DNA of 64,000 nucleotides, from contig JASLIW010000087.1 in assembly GCA_030152865.1 (NCBI GenBank), forward strand, positions 17,207-81,206. The letters run 5' to 3'. Positions 56,430 to 64,000 of this stretch are shown here, piece by piece. The position numbers were made by a program, and so were the translations under genes. The stretch is from Bacteroides sp. (GTDB taxonomy: Bacteria; Bacteroidota; Bacteroidia; Bacteroidales; Bacteroidaceae). Numbering within the stretch: the first letter of the stretch is position 1; the number at the start of each line of letters is the position of its first letter. The notes beneath the pieces are model-generated. The model was given only the letters and a program-made list of their open reading frames with translations. It did no database searches and was not told the DNA's origin.

Positions 56430-59400
56430 TTATCTAGACTTTATGCGTTCGATACTATTGGCATCTTTTAATGCCTTTTTTATACCATAATCGCCTTCCA
56501 CCGTATTAATCGTTTGGAATGGTTCATTAAGCCTCTCTGTTAATTTGCGGCTGGCTTCGGCCAAGCTTAAGGCTGCATGTACCACATCTGCTGCTCCTTC
56601 TGCCTTAGGCTCTCCTGCAGGGGCAGAAGTTACGGGAGCTATTTGTGGATAGAGTCGCCTGCTTATGTCTTCTGCGGTAATGCTACCTATCGTATTGTTG
56701 CGCTGTGCTGTGTCTATAAAGTCGAGCACAGGTCGAACGGCTGGGTTCTTCACCGCATGTCTGTTGGCCACAAACTCGTCTGCGTGCACCACTCCTTTTT
56801 CTTCATCCCAACGACCACTACCTGTATAGCCACCTTTAGCAAAACCTTTCTTAGCGGCGGCCTGCTGCTTCTTTATCGCAGCTACATTTAGCATTCCTGC
56901 AGCCATTGCAATACCTGCTGCTATTGGTGCAAGCTTAGGCCCGATAATAGGAATAGCAGCTGTAGAGGTATAGGCGTTAATCGAACCTTGCACAGCCTGT
57001 GCCATAGCCATGGCCATTTGGAAGATAAGAGCTTTATCGGCCGCCTTGGCTTTTACCTTCTGTATCTCCTTTTGTTTCCGCTCTTCGATTTCTCGGAGCT
57101 TAAACTGGTTATTCCCTGCAGCTTTTATCTCAGCTTCATATTTACGCTCTACAGAAGCTACCTGCGCATCAGTAGCAGCCATCATATAGTTGTTAAATCC
57201 GCCCATGATAGTTTGCAGCTGAGCTAAGCCGAACTGAGTCTTTTCGATAATCAGCTGGCCCTCTTCGGTATCGAGAAAATTGGTAGCTACATCTTCTCTG
57301 TACTTCTCTTCTAGGTCTTTTTTTGCTTTTAAAAACTCCTCTTCTGATAGTAGTTTTTGCGCATGGAGATAGTCAAGGGCTTGGAGTTCCATATCACGAG
57401 TTTCATCAGCGCTCAATTTGCTGTACTGCTTTAATAAGGCCGACTTCATGCGCTCGAACTCTTGCAACTTACTCTGCTTATCTTTCAGCAGCATATCCTG
57501 TATTTTCTTCTCAATATCGGCACGCTCCTTGGAGCCTTGCTCATAGGTTTTAGATAGCTTTTGCTGATATTCGAGCTCGATGTTAAATAGCTGCTGGTTG
57601 TAGCTCTCCAAACTTACTTTATTATTTATAAAGTCTTGGCCGAGCTGACTTCTGCGTAGTTCCATCTCTGCAGCTAATCTCTTTCTATCCTGGGCAGTTA
57701 ACTTTTCGTTTAGTTCTGCTTGTTTTAGGAAGAGTTTCTCCTCTTCCTTAGCGCGTTCAGATGAGCCCTCAGCATAGAGCTCGATGCGCTCCTGCATAGC
57801 CTGTAAGTCTAAGTCTTGCACCTTGCTGTCGTACTCAGCCTTATCAATTAATCCATTGGCATAATGACCTGCTACCTTAGCTCGCTCGACGCTAAGCCAC
57901 TCCTCTATCTGTTTTAATCGCTCTTTTTCTTTAAGCTCTGTTGCGTCTGTAGTTGGAATAATTGGATCTTCATCTTCCTCATCTGCGTCTTTCTTGTCAA
58001 CCTTGGTGGTTTTTGGCTTAGATTCAAGAGCCTTAGAAGTATAGCTATCAACTATTTTAGTCCACTCTTCAATTCTTTCTTGAAACTCTTTTTCCTCCTT
58101 TATCATCTGCTCTTTTCGTCCTCTGTGGAGCACAGACTGCATCATCTCCTCTACAGGGGCTTCATAAACCCTCTTACCTGACTTAGAGCTTTTTATGTCA
58201 TTCAACCATTTCTCATACTCCTCTTTTACATCTGCTAAGGAGTTAACAGCTCTTTTTGCTAGCTCTTGGTTGGTTAAGGTTTGAGTATAAGCACGAATTG
58301 CTTCAGTAGCTTTTTTTGTTTTGATAGTCTCTAAATCTAAGCCTCCAAGATAATCAGGACTAATTTCATTGAGCTTTTTTATAGCCTCCAACCGCTTTTC
58401 TTTTTCCGCATTGTCATCAATGGCTACTTTGTATAAAGCTTCAATTTGTGTCTTCTCCTCCTCTACAGCTCTATTTGCATTTCTGCTCATTTTAGCCAAA
58501 TCTCGTGTGAGCTGGTTAGTACGACCCAAATGCTCGTTTAGATATTTAATACTACCTACTACAGCAACAATAGCAGCCAACAATACACCAAATGGATTGG
58601 CTTTAGTAGCTCTTGTAAATGCCTTGAAGGCTACAGTAGCTCGTTTTAAATTCCCTGTGAAAGCATTAGTAGCAGTAGCTAAGAGGTATTTTGCACCAGC
58701 AAATCCTTTAGCCTGTATAGTTGCTGCTTGTACGGCCAATTTATATGCTCCAATCGCTGCAATTAGAGTTATTAAAGCTGTCCGATTCTCATACAAGAAC
58801 TTAACGGTCATACCGATTAATCGCATGGCTTGCTTACTTCCATCCATAGCGGCCAAGCGCACAGGTAGTAGTTTTTCTCCAATTATGGCAGCTTCTTCAC
58901 GCAAGGCATTCTTGCGCTTATCCAGTTGGGCCTGCGCAGTGTTGTTGACTAAGGCGGCTTCTTCTAGCACAGAGGTTCCTTTATCGTAAGAGTCGTTGGC
59001 CAAGCTTTGCGCCTCTTGCACATCTTCAAGCTTCCCGGCCAATACAGTCAAGGTACTAGCCATACCTGAACCTGATAGCTGTAAGTCTTTCAACACTGGA
59101 GATATATCCGTTAAATCTCCCAACCCTCGCAAGCCTTCTAAGAATTGGATAAGAGCAGCATTCGCATCATTTTTTAATAGCTCTGTAAACTGGCCAACTT
59201 CTACACCAGCAATCTCTGCAAATTTAGCTGGAGCTGAAGTCATGCGCAGAATAACATTCTGTAGAGCTGTAGAGGAGCGTTCTACAGACTGCATATTTTG
59301 GTCTAAGACCGATGCGAAACCCATAACGTTTGCTTGGGATATATTGGCCGTTTTGGCTACCCCACCTAATCGAGAGGTAAACTCTACCAAGTAAGGTTCA

Positions 59401-60281
59401 CTCGCACTACTAGCCTGAGCTACCTCGTTAATGGCCGAACCAGTAGCTAGCATAGCTCCTTGCAATCCCTTTGCTTGATCTTCGCCAAACATTAGAGCCA
59501 ACTTACCTATGTTTTTTACACCTTCCTCTCCAAGGTCATCGCCAAGAGCCATATTCAACTGGTCTGCTGCGTAGACAAAGGCATAGATGTCTTCTACTCC
59601 TGTAATGCCTAGGCGGCCAGCCTCTCCAGCTAGGGCATTTAACTGCTCTCGCGTAATGCGTGTATCCATTTTGGAGAAACGCGATTGAAGCTCATCCAGC
59701 TCTGCCTTAGTTAAGTCTGTATATTTACGGACATCCGTTAACGACTCCTCTATCGAGGTGTAAGTGCTAATAGACTCATTCACGCCCAGTCCAAGGCCTC
59801 GAATAGCTAGCAGAGAGGTTAGTATACCTGCGAAATTCTGCTTTATGGAGTTTGTAAAGCGTGTAATGGCAGGCTCAGCTGCTTTCTGCTCCTGCCATAT
59901 TTTACTAAGCTCACCACGCACCAGCCGTGCATTATTGGTCAATTCTTTCCATTCATCCGAGTTTCTCTTGACGGTACCACTATTTAGCTGCCTATTGATA
60001 GCAGACAGTGTCTTTCGCAGCTCCTTAGGAGAGGCGGAATCTAAAGTTTTCATCGCCTCTCCAACATCGTAGGTCTCCTTTTTCAAGCGTTTGACATCAC
60101 GCTCGGTACTCTTTATTTCCTTACGCAGTCTTTTACGTAGGGATTCCTTACCCTTACCAGATGCCTTGTGCAATTCTTCACGCAGGTCTTTAAGGGTAAC
60201 TTCTAATATCTCCAGCTCCTTCCGAGCCTCTTCTCCATTCACGGAGACCTTTACTCTAGCTTCTTCTTGTAGGTTTGCCAT
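56430..60281 (-). CDS. Phage tail tape measure protein
   Basis: 1283 residues, the longest phage gene here. An N-terminal coiled coil (KVSVNGEEARKELEILEVTLKDLREEL), then the TP901-type core (about 190-440: TSIEESLTDVRKYTDLT, DTRITREQLNALAGEAGRLGI, AQASSASEPYLVEFTSRLGG). Hydrophobic stretches (about 505-525, 570-590) are followed by a long Lys/Glu/Gln-rich coiled coil (770-1080) and a Gly/Ala region near 1125-1150. Such proteins set tail length and help DNA entry. A tail this long implies a siphovirus or myovirus-like particle. The spanin candidate ends 4 bp upstream. Confidence 0.92.
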   Translation of the reverse strand: MANLQEEARVKVSVNGEEARKELEILEVTLKDLREELHKASGKGKESLRKRLRKEIKSTERDVKRLKKETYDVGEAMKTLDSASPKELRKTLSAINRQLNSGTVKRNSDEWKELTNNARLVRGELSKIWQEQKAAEPAITRFTNSIKQNFAGILTSLLAIRGLGLGVNESISTYTSIEESLTDVRKYTDLTKAELDELQSRFSKMDTRITREQLNALAGEAGRLGITGVEDIYAFVYAADQLNMALGDDLGEEGVKNIGKLALMFGEDQAKGLQGAMLATGSAINEVAQASSASEPYLVEFTSRLGGVAKTANISQANVMGFASVLDQNMQSVERSSTALQNVILRMTSAPAKFAEIAGVEVGQFTELLKNDANAALIQFLEGLRGLGDLTDISPVLKDLQLSGSGMASTLTVLAGKLEDVQEAQSLANDSYDKGTSVLEEAALVNNTAQAQLDKRKNALREEAAIIGEKLLPVRLAAMDGSKQAMRLIGMTVKFLYENRTALITLIAAIGAYKLAVQAATIQAKGFAGAKYLLATATNAFTGNLKRATVAFKAFTRATKANPFGVLLAAIVAVVGSIKYLNEHLGRTNQLTRDLAKMSRNANRAVEEEKTQIEALYKVAIDDNAEKEKRLEAIKKLNEISPDYLGGLDLETIKTKKATEAIRAYTQTLTNQELAKRAVNSLADVKEEYEKWLNDIKSSKSGKRVYEAPVEEMMQSVLHRGRKEQMIKEEKEFQERIEEWTKIVDSYTSKALESKPKTTKVDKKDADEEDEDPIIPTTDATELKEKERLKQIEEWLSVERAKVAGHYANGLIDKAEYDSKVQDLDLQAMQERIELYAEGSSERAKEEEKLFLKQAELNEKLTAQDRKRLAAEMELRRSQLGQDFINNKVSLESYNQQLFNIELEYQQKLSKTYEQGSKERADIEKKIQDMLLKDKQSKLQEFERMKSALLKQYSKLSADETRDMELQALDYLHAQKLLSEEEFLKAKKDLEEKYREDVATNFLDTEEGQLIIEKTQFGLAQLQTIMGGFNNYMMAATDAQVASVERKYEAEIKAAGNNQFKLREIEERKQKEIQKVKAKAADKALIFQMAMAMAQAVQGSINAYTSTAAIPIIGPKLAPIAAGIAMAAGMLNVAAIKKQQAAAKKGFAKGGYTGSGRWDEEKGVVHADEFVANRHAVKNPAVRPVLDFIDTAQRNNTIGSITAEDISRRLYPQIAPVTSAPAGEPKAEGAADVVHAALSLAEASRKLTERLNEPFQTINTVEGDYGIKKALKDANSIERIKSR

Positions 60282-60284
60282 ATT

Positions 60285-60764
60285 TTATCGCTTCAACCTG
60301 TTATAAATCACCAAGCTAACAACCAATAGAGCAACGACTGCCCAAATAAGCTTAGTCCACTGTTGTGGCTTACTTTGAACGTTTTGCTCTGCCTTATCTA
60401 TAAGGTTGTCTTGCTCAGATTCTTGTTTATTTGTCTCTTTATTAGTTGTTGTATCAGCCTTGCTCTCTTGCTTAGCTGCTTGTTTATTATTAGCCACCCC
60501 TGTATCGGAGGCAGTGATTCTCTCCTTAACAGGGTAATTACCCTCATGGTCTGGTGGTGCAGTCGTGTCGTACACCACTTTTTCGAACTGGATATTATTC
60601 TCTTTGATAAAGTCCATCGACCAGGAGAGGAAGTCTGTTTCTTCCATTTCAATATGCTCCTGACTGAGCTCTGTTCCTTCCCTGGTAGACTCCTGTTCGT
60701 GTAGGGTCTGAACAGTCTTACACCCCTGCATGAATAAGAGTAGGAGTAGTAAATACCTCTTCAT
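60285..60764 (-). CDS. Probable unimolecular spanin (u-spanin): lipoprotein with C-terminal membrane anchor
   Basis: 159 residues. The N-terminus is a lipoprotein signal with Cys15 (LLLLLLFMQGC). Residues 16-135 are hydrophilic, rich in Glu, Gln, Lys, Thr and Asn. One transmembrane segment at about 139-154 (LIWAVVALLVVSLVIY) is followed by a basic end NRLKR. A lipid anchor in the outer membrane at one end and an inner-membrane span at the other is the layout of u-spanins such as T1 gp11, which fuse the two membranes in the last step of lysis. It follows the endolysin gene by 3 bp. I know of no sequence family to assign it to; function rests on architecture and position. Confidence 0.65.
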   Translation of the reverse strand: MKRYLLLLLLFMQGCKTVQTLHEQESTREGTELSQEHIEMEETDFLSWSMDFIKENNIQFEKVVYDTTAPPDHEGNYPVKERITASDTGVANNKQAAKQESKADTTTNKETNKQESEQDNLIDKAEQNVQSKPQQWTKLIWAVVALLVVSLVIYNRLKR

Positions 60765-60767
60765 AGC

Positions 60768-61265
60768 TTAGTAATTACGTTTTACTGTACTAATAACAGC
60801 CTTTAAGGTCTTAGCATAGTTGGGGTCTGTGGCATAGCCTGCTTTGGAAATTTCCTCAGCAAATAGGACAGGATCTTCACGCACTTCTAAAGCTTTAGCG
60901 TATCGCTTATTACTTAGGTAGAAATTTGCGTGATCGGTAAAACTCTCTTCGGGTGTGTCGTACTTCCTGAACCAATCCTTAACCTTGTAAGTGTACTTTC
61001 CATCTGAACGCTTTGTCACCGATATGACCTCAGGGAACTGATAATCTGGCCGTGATAATACTTCCCTGGTAGTAACTAGCTGACGTTTATCTGCAGGTGT
61101 ATTTTTGCCTGCTTTCACGCCGAACATCATATTACCAGGAGCGCTCTTGCCCCAACCTGTTTCCAAGGCAGATTGCGCCAAAATGAACTTGGCATTAATT
61201 CCTGTTTTAGCCTCTGTATTCTCAGCATAAGGCTTGTACTTGTTTACAAATTCTTTAGGACTCAT
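60768..61265 (-). CDS. Phage endolysin, glucosaminidase (GH73) family
   Basis: 165 residues from the ATG at 61265 (MSPKEFVNKYKPYA), preceded by an A-rich binding site (CCTAATAAAA); an upstream in-frame start at 61289 would deepen the overlap with the holin gene. The GH73 core is KFILAQSALETGWGKSAPGN with the catalytic Glu, then MMFGVKAG and WFRKYDTPEESFTDHANFY. It hydrolyses the GlcNAc-MurNAc glycan bond. No signal peptide, so it must leave the cytoplasm through the holin. It overlaps the holin gene by 11 bp. Confidence 0.88.
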   Translation of the reverse strand: MSPKEFVNKYKPYAENTEAKTGINAKFILAQSALETGWGKSAPGNMMFGVKAGKNTPADKRQLVTTREVLSRPDYQFPEVISVTKRSDGKYTYKVKDWFRKYDTPEESFTDHANFYLSNKRYAKALEVREDPVLFAEEISKAGYATDPNYAKTLKAVISTVKRNY

Positions 61266-61776
61266 TTTTATTAGGTTTAGATTTTTCAACTAGGACTCCT
61301 TGCAAGTCCTCTTTGGTTACTTTAAATGTTTTGCTAAGTGCTAGGTGCACTACCTTTAAGTAGTCCACTTTATAGCCTAAGGGGGCTACAATGTGCCCGA
61401 TAATAGACATCCCTTCTGCGATAAAAATTACAATAAGGATTATTTTATGCAGCTCGACTGAGCTATGCCAAGCCTCGTTTAGCAGGATAAATGCAATAAG
61501 GGCAGAAAGGTAGGTGGCTATCTTGGCCAAGGATTTTCGAATTGATCCTGACCACCGCCACTCTTCCTTCTGCTTATCCTTGCTCAGCCAGTGTTGGCGT
61601 TTGGCTGATATTAGGTCGGCCACCACAAAGGTGACCATGACCAATGTCCAGATGGGTATCTCTTGCAGAGATTTTACGATGAAATTGTCGAGCAGCATAA
61701 ACATGCTCCCATAGCTCAGCTGTTGTACCAGCTGGCGACTGTCGTCTATCGTGTTAATTGTGTGTAGTGTTGTCAT
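61255..61776 (-). CDS. Phage holin family protein
   Basis: 173 residues with hydrophobic spans at about 40-58, 82-102 and 108-130, preceded by a polar N-terminus and ending in a charged tail. IPIWTLVMVTFVVADLISAKRQHWLSKDK resembles the Bacteroides/toxin-secretion phage holin family. It would open the inner membrane for the endolysin. Start of the three-gene lysis cassette holin-endolysin-spanin, all overlapping or within 3 bp. Confidence 0.82.
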   Translation of the reverse strand: MTTLHTINTIDDSRQLVQQLSYGSMFMLLDNFIVKSLQEIPIWTLVMVTFVVADLISAKRQHWLSKDKQKEEWRWSGSIRKSLAKIATYLSALIAFILLNEAWHSSVELHKIILIVIFIAEGMSIIGHIVAPLGYKVDYLKVVHLALSKTFKVTKEDLQGVLVEKSKPNKNES

Positions 61777-61852
61777 TTATGTAGGTGTATTGTTTTAAAT
61801 CTAAGCAAGGATACCCTAGTTTACAGACTAAAAAAAAGACACCTATATAAAA

Positions 61853-62656
61853 CTAAAATAGAGACACTTGCTGATTGATTTCTTCATAATTACAGACCAT
61901 CCACTCCTCCTGCTTCCTACGAACAGTCTTAGCTGCACTTATTACCCGTTCAATTCTATGGATTATCCAGCCATGTTCCGTGGCATATTGCTCTATTCGT
62001 TTATTCGGGAACATGGTGAGCATAAACTTGCCTTTCACTTGAGTTAGTAGGTCTAGTAGTCTCTCCAAGCAGTCAGTATCAAAGGTCCCTTCGTAGTGCC
62101 CGCAAGCGGTGTCTACGTAGGGAGGGTCGACGAAGTGAAAGGCATCCTTACAATCATATGTCTTAATCACTTCTAGAGCATCTCTACTTTCAATGGTAAC
62201 ACGTTCTAGTCTTCTACAGAGTTGCTCTGTAAATGAATCTTTAGCATTATCTAGCTTCTTAGGCATCATACCCTTAAAATCATATCCAAACACTCCATCT
62301 AGCTTGCTTGCAAAAGACATCTTTGATAAGGCCCAAATAGCCCAGGCTCGTTGAGCTCGAGTAAAGAAAGCTGGATATTCAATTATATGTGCTGCATGTG
62401 TGTGCATGTCTCGGCTATGGAGTGTTTTATCTATTTCTGCCTTTAACTCTCTATAATACATTTGTGCTATCCAATAGAAATTGATTAACTCCATATTCAA
62501 GTCATTGATAATCTCAGCGTCACAAGGCCTTTTAGCAAATAAGACTGCAGCTCCGCCACAAAATGATTCGGTATAAAGTTTATGCTCAGGTATCAGTGGC
62601 AAGATATGCTTTAGCATTGTCTGCTTACCTCCATAATAAGTAATTGGTGTTTTCAT
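61853..62656 (-). CDS. DNA adenine methylase, D12 class
   Basis: 267 residues. N-terminal ITYYGGKQTMLKHILPLIPEHKLYTESFCGGAAVLF supplies the SAM-binding and FxGG regions, AEIINDLNMELINFY the acidic loop, and FHFVDPPYVDT the DPPY catalytic motif. This class methylates N6 of adenine in short sites such as GATC. No restriction enzyme is adjacent, so it is an orphan phage methylase, probably protecting phage DNA or affecting gene control. It stands alone between the lysis cassette and a stretch holding a long inverted repeat. Confidence 0.9.
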   Translation of the reverse strand: MKTPITYYGGKQTMLKHILPLIPEHKLYTESFCGGAAVLFAKRPCDAEIINDLNMELINFYWIAQMYYRELKAEIDKTLHSRDMHTHAAHIIEYPAFFTRAQRAWAIWALSKMSFASKLDGVFGYDFKGMMPKKLDNAKDSFTEQLCRRLERVTIESRDALEVIKTYDCKDAFHFVDPPYVDTACGHYEGTFDTDCLERLLDLLTQVKGKFMLTMFPNKRIEQYATEHGWIIHRIERVISAAKTVRRKQEEWMVCNYEEINQQVSLF

Positions 62657-62687
62657 TTTTTTGTTAGTGTTTTATATTATATTTGTA

Positions 62688-62792
62688 GTCATCTCACCTA
62701 TATGCACAAAGATGCGGTACATCAAGCCAGGAATTTTATCCCCCAGCTATGCGATGTACCGCATCTTTGTGTGAATATGTAGGTGAGATGAC
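62688..62792. repeat. Long imperfect inverted repeat upstream of the methylase gene
   Basis: The arm at 62688-62723 (GTCATCTCACCTA ... GATGCGGTACATC) is mirrored at 62753-62792 (GATGTACCGCATC ... TAGGTGAGATGAC). The outer 13 bp and inner 19 bp pair perfectly, with a 4-nt insertion in the second arm between them. The 29-nt loop (62724-62752) contains ATCCCCCAGCT, which is complementary to AGCTGGGGGAT at 62801-62811 outside the hairpin. No coding frame explains it. Confidence 0.85.
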
Positions 62793-62796
62793 TATT

Positions 62797-62830
62797 TACA
62801 AGCTGGGGGATTTTAATCTCTCAGCTTGTA
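62797..62830. repeat. Second hairpin competing with the loop of the long repeat
   Basis: TACAAGCTG (62797-62805) / CAGCTTGTA (62822-62830). Its left arm shares AGCTG with the segment that could pair to the loop at 62738-62748, so the two pairings exclude each other. Confidence 0.65.
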
Positions 62831-62862
62831 GGAATACTAAAACTATGGTTCTATCCGACTTA

Positions 62863-63144
62863 CTAGTCTTTTGGCTCCAGTTCTCCTTTGATTTCTGCAA
62901 GAATATCCCTGAACACCATAATGTGCTTAACAGTGTCTACTTCCTCTTGAAAGTTGAAGTTCGATTTACCATCAAAATGCATTACCCCTATGTAACTATT
63001 CTCCTTAATTACGTTGCATACTACCTTTTTTAGCATATTGCTAATCTCCTCGAATGCATACTCAGTCTTGTAGGTGAAGCCCTCCACCTCTGTGATGGCT
63101 ATTACTACAATGTTTCTCTCTTGTTCTTTTAATAACTTTGTCAT
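62863..63144 (-). CDS. Small phage protein, unknown function
   Basis: 93 residues, MTKLLKEQERNIVVIAITEVEG. Mixed alpha/beta composition with no motif I recognise; acidic C-terminus (EIKGELEPKD). It sits between an 87-residue phage gene (11 bp upstream) and the region with the long inverted repeat, in the same direction. The overlapping plus-strand frame is judged a shadow. Confidence 0.6.
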   Translation of the reverse strand: MTKLLKEQERNIVVIAITEVEGFTYKTEYAFEEISNMLKKVVCNVIKENSYIGVMHFDGKSNFNFQEEVDTVKHIMVFRDILAEIKGELEPKD

Positions 63145-63155
63145 AACTATTTATT

Positions 63156-63419
63156 TTACTGATTAATAATTTTATCTAGTTTTGGGAATAAGGACTCCTT
63201 AACTATTGCTCCAAAGGCTTGGTCGATGTAGTTCTTTAGAGCCTGAGCTTGCTCCTTATCTAGCTCCACTTTACCTGTTTTGTAGAGCTTTCTAGCAAGC
63301 TCAAGTTCTCCTATATCCTGCGTCTTGCTGAAGATATAATTAGCTAAGCCTTTGTAGTCAAATTTGATCGTTTGACATTTTCCGTCAATTCCTGTGATTT
63401 CAATTTCTTTTAAATTCAT
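63156..63419 (-). CDS. Small phage protein, unknown function
   Basis: 87 residues. It begins MNLKEIEITGIDGKCQTIKFDYKG, probably two strands, followed by a helical region (ELARKLYKTGKVELDKEQAQALKNYIDQAF). It starts 10 bp after the structural gene that runs off the right edge, with which it is probably co-transcribed. Size and place behind a fibre-like gene would suit a chaperone or assembly factor, but nothing in the sequence shows this. Confidence 0.6.
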   Translation of the reverse strand: MNLKEIEITGIDGKCQTIKFDYKGLANYIFSKTQDIGELELARKLYKTGKVELDKEQAQALKNYIDQAFGAIVKESLFPKLDKIINQ

Positions 63420-63429
63420 GATTATTGTT

Positions 63430-64000
63430 TTAAACTATAATTCCACTATTTGGAGGAAGCATACCCCCTGATGTATCAGATGGACCATTCCAACACACAT
63501 ATTTGGTTTTGTAAATTTGGCCTCCCTTATACTGCATTACCATTCTAAAGTAAATAGGTGGTATATCTCTGACACCTGTGCCCCACTCGTAAATACCATC
63601 TTCTCCAAAAAGTCTGACAAAAGCAGTTGTATTACCAGCTATGCTCATACCCGGAGTGCCCTCCATCATATACCAGCCATCGCTTATCTTAGAATTGAAG
63701 TTACCCTTCATCGTATAGATGTAATTCTCTTTCTCTTTTTCTTTGGCAGTAATGGTTGGGTTGCTACCAGCAAAATATCTGTAGTAGGTGTGCCCTCTAT
63801 ATGAATCTGTGTTAGTATACAGATTGAAGTCAAAGAATTTAGGGTCATCGCCAGTGGTGATTGGTCCCACAAGTTTGGTTTCTGTCCAACTTTCTGGCTT
63901 AATAGAACCCCAGTTGATACCACGAGGTCCTAAGTCATATATCAGTTGTCCATCATTAGAATAGTAAGCTAAGACTGCATAGCCTTGAGTATTTACACCA
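63430..64000 (-). CDS. Phage structural or fibre-like protein, N-terminal part beyond right edge
   Basis: The frame is open from its stop at 63430 to the window edge with no stop codon, giving 190 residues of C-terminus. The only internal in-frame start near 63870 is a GTG, and coding sequence clearly continues upstream of it (…GINWGSIKPESWTETKLVGPITTGDD). It is rich in Gly, Tyr, Thr, Asn and Trp with alternating strands, as in tail-fibre or baseplate proteins, and ends SGGMLPPNSGIIV. No family recognised. Confidence 0.55.
   Translation of the reverse strand, partial: GVNTQGYAVLAYYSNDGQLIYDLGPRGINWGSIKPESWTETKLVGPITTGDDPKFFDFNLYTNTDSYRGHTYYRYFAGSNPTITAKEKEKENYIYTMKGNFNSKISDGWYMMEGTPGMSIAGNTTAFVRLFGEDGIYEWGTGVRDIPPIYFRMVMQYKGGQIYKTKYVCWNGPSDTSGGMLPPNSGIIV

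Noticed and set aside
58369..58989. 206-residue plus-strand frame antisense to the tape measure gene
   Set aside because: Low-complexity Ala/Ser/Lys composition typical of the reverse of a coiled-coil gene; no start context or neighbours.
62688..62792. Invertible promoter (phase-variation switch)
   Set aside because: The spacer is only 29 nt, shows no clear promoter element, and the arms carry an indel; no adjacent invertase gene.
62749..63033. 94-residue plus-strand frame
   Set aside because: It starts inside the long inverted repeat and overlaps antisense to the 93-residue gene, which fits the strand and spacing of its neighbours.

Overview
The window is a chromosomal segment of a low-GC member of the Bacteroidota, most likely order Bacteroidales. 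Three things point there. Many genes are preceded by the Bacteroidota -7 promoter element TAnnTTTG. Ribosome binding sites are A-rich rather than Shine-Dalgarno. The gene families are typical of the group: a Bacteroidota-type LptD, a TonB receptor, GH29 fucosidase, DPP IV, DPP III and prolyl oligopeptidase. The set of exported peptidases, NADP-type GdhA, malic enzyme and the DPP IV-lipA pairing resemble Porphyromonas or a close relative. That placement is inference; no rRNA gene is present.

Positions 1-53,000 are compact core chromosome. In order they hold: nagB (cut by the left edge), a flavodiiron protein and a radical SAM protein; DPP IV, lipA and a membrane/Nudix-like protein; an RsmI-like methyltransferase, fabI and a HAD phosphatase; groES-groEL and hisS; a Zn peptidase and a fucosidase; fur-purA; DPP III with an AlkD-like protein; an AraC-type regulator and recQ. 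The first initiator tRNA gene follows, then an amidase-helicase operon, metY, malic enzyme with a translationally coupled 61-aa membrane protein, and pabB-pabC. Next come prolyl oligopeptidase, gdhA, an RlpA-like protein, lptD, an HD protein, an SBF transporter, a TonB receptor, an MCE protein, dnaA, the B12-dependent ribonucleotide reductase nrdJ, malQ and folB.

A second, identical initiator tRNA-fMet gene lies at 53115-53186. Directly after it begins an integrated phage that runs off the right edge. A tyrosine integrase reads inward from the tRNA. All other phage genes read the opposite way. In transcription order they are a structural or fibre-like protein (cut by the edge), two small proteins, a DNA adenine methylase, a holin, a glucosaminidase endolysin, a probable one-piece (u-)spanin, the tape measure protein and a large tail protein. 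The tRNA is the likely attachment site; the other att site must lie beyond position 64000.

The structures least explained by the genes are a long imperfect inverted repeat with competing alternative pairings at 62688-62830 inside the prophage, a -24/-12 (sigma-54-like) promoter with TGACA repeats upstream of groES, a 14-bp inverted repeat before gdhA, and a pair of near-identical 17-nt palindromes before nrdJ. I found no CRISPR array, insertion sequence or rRNA. Many start codons were moved inward from the longest reading frame because a promoter element or terminator lies inside the longer version.
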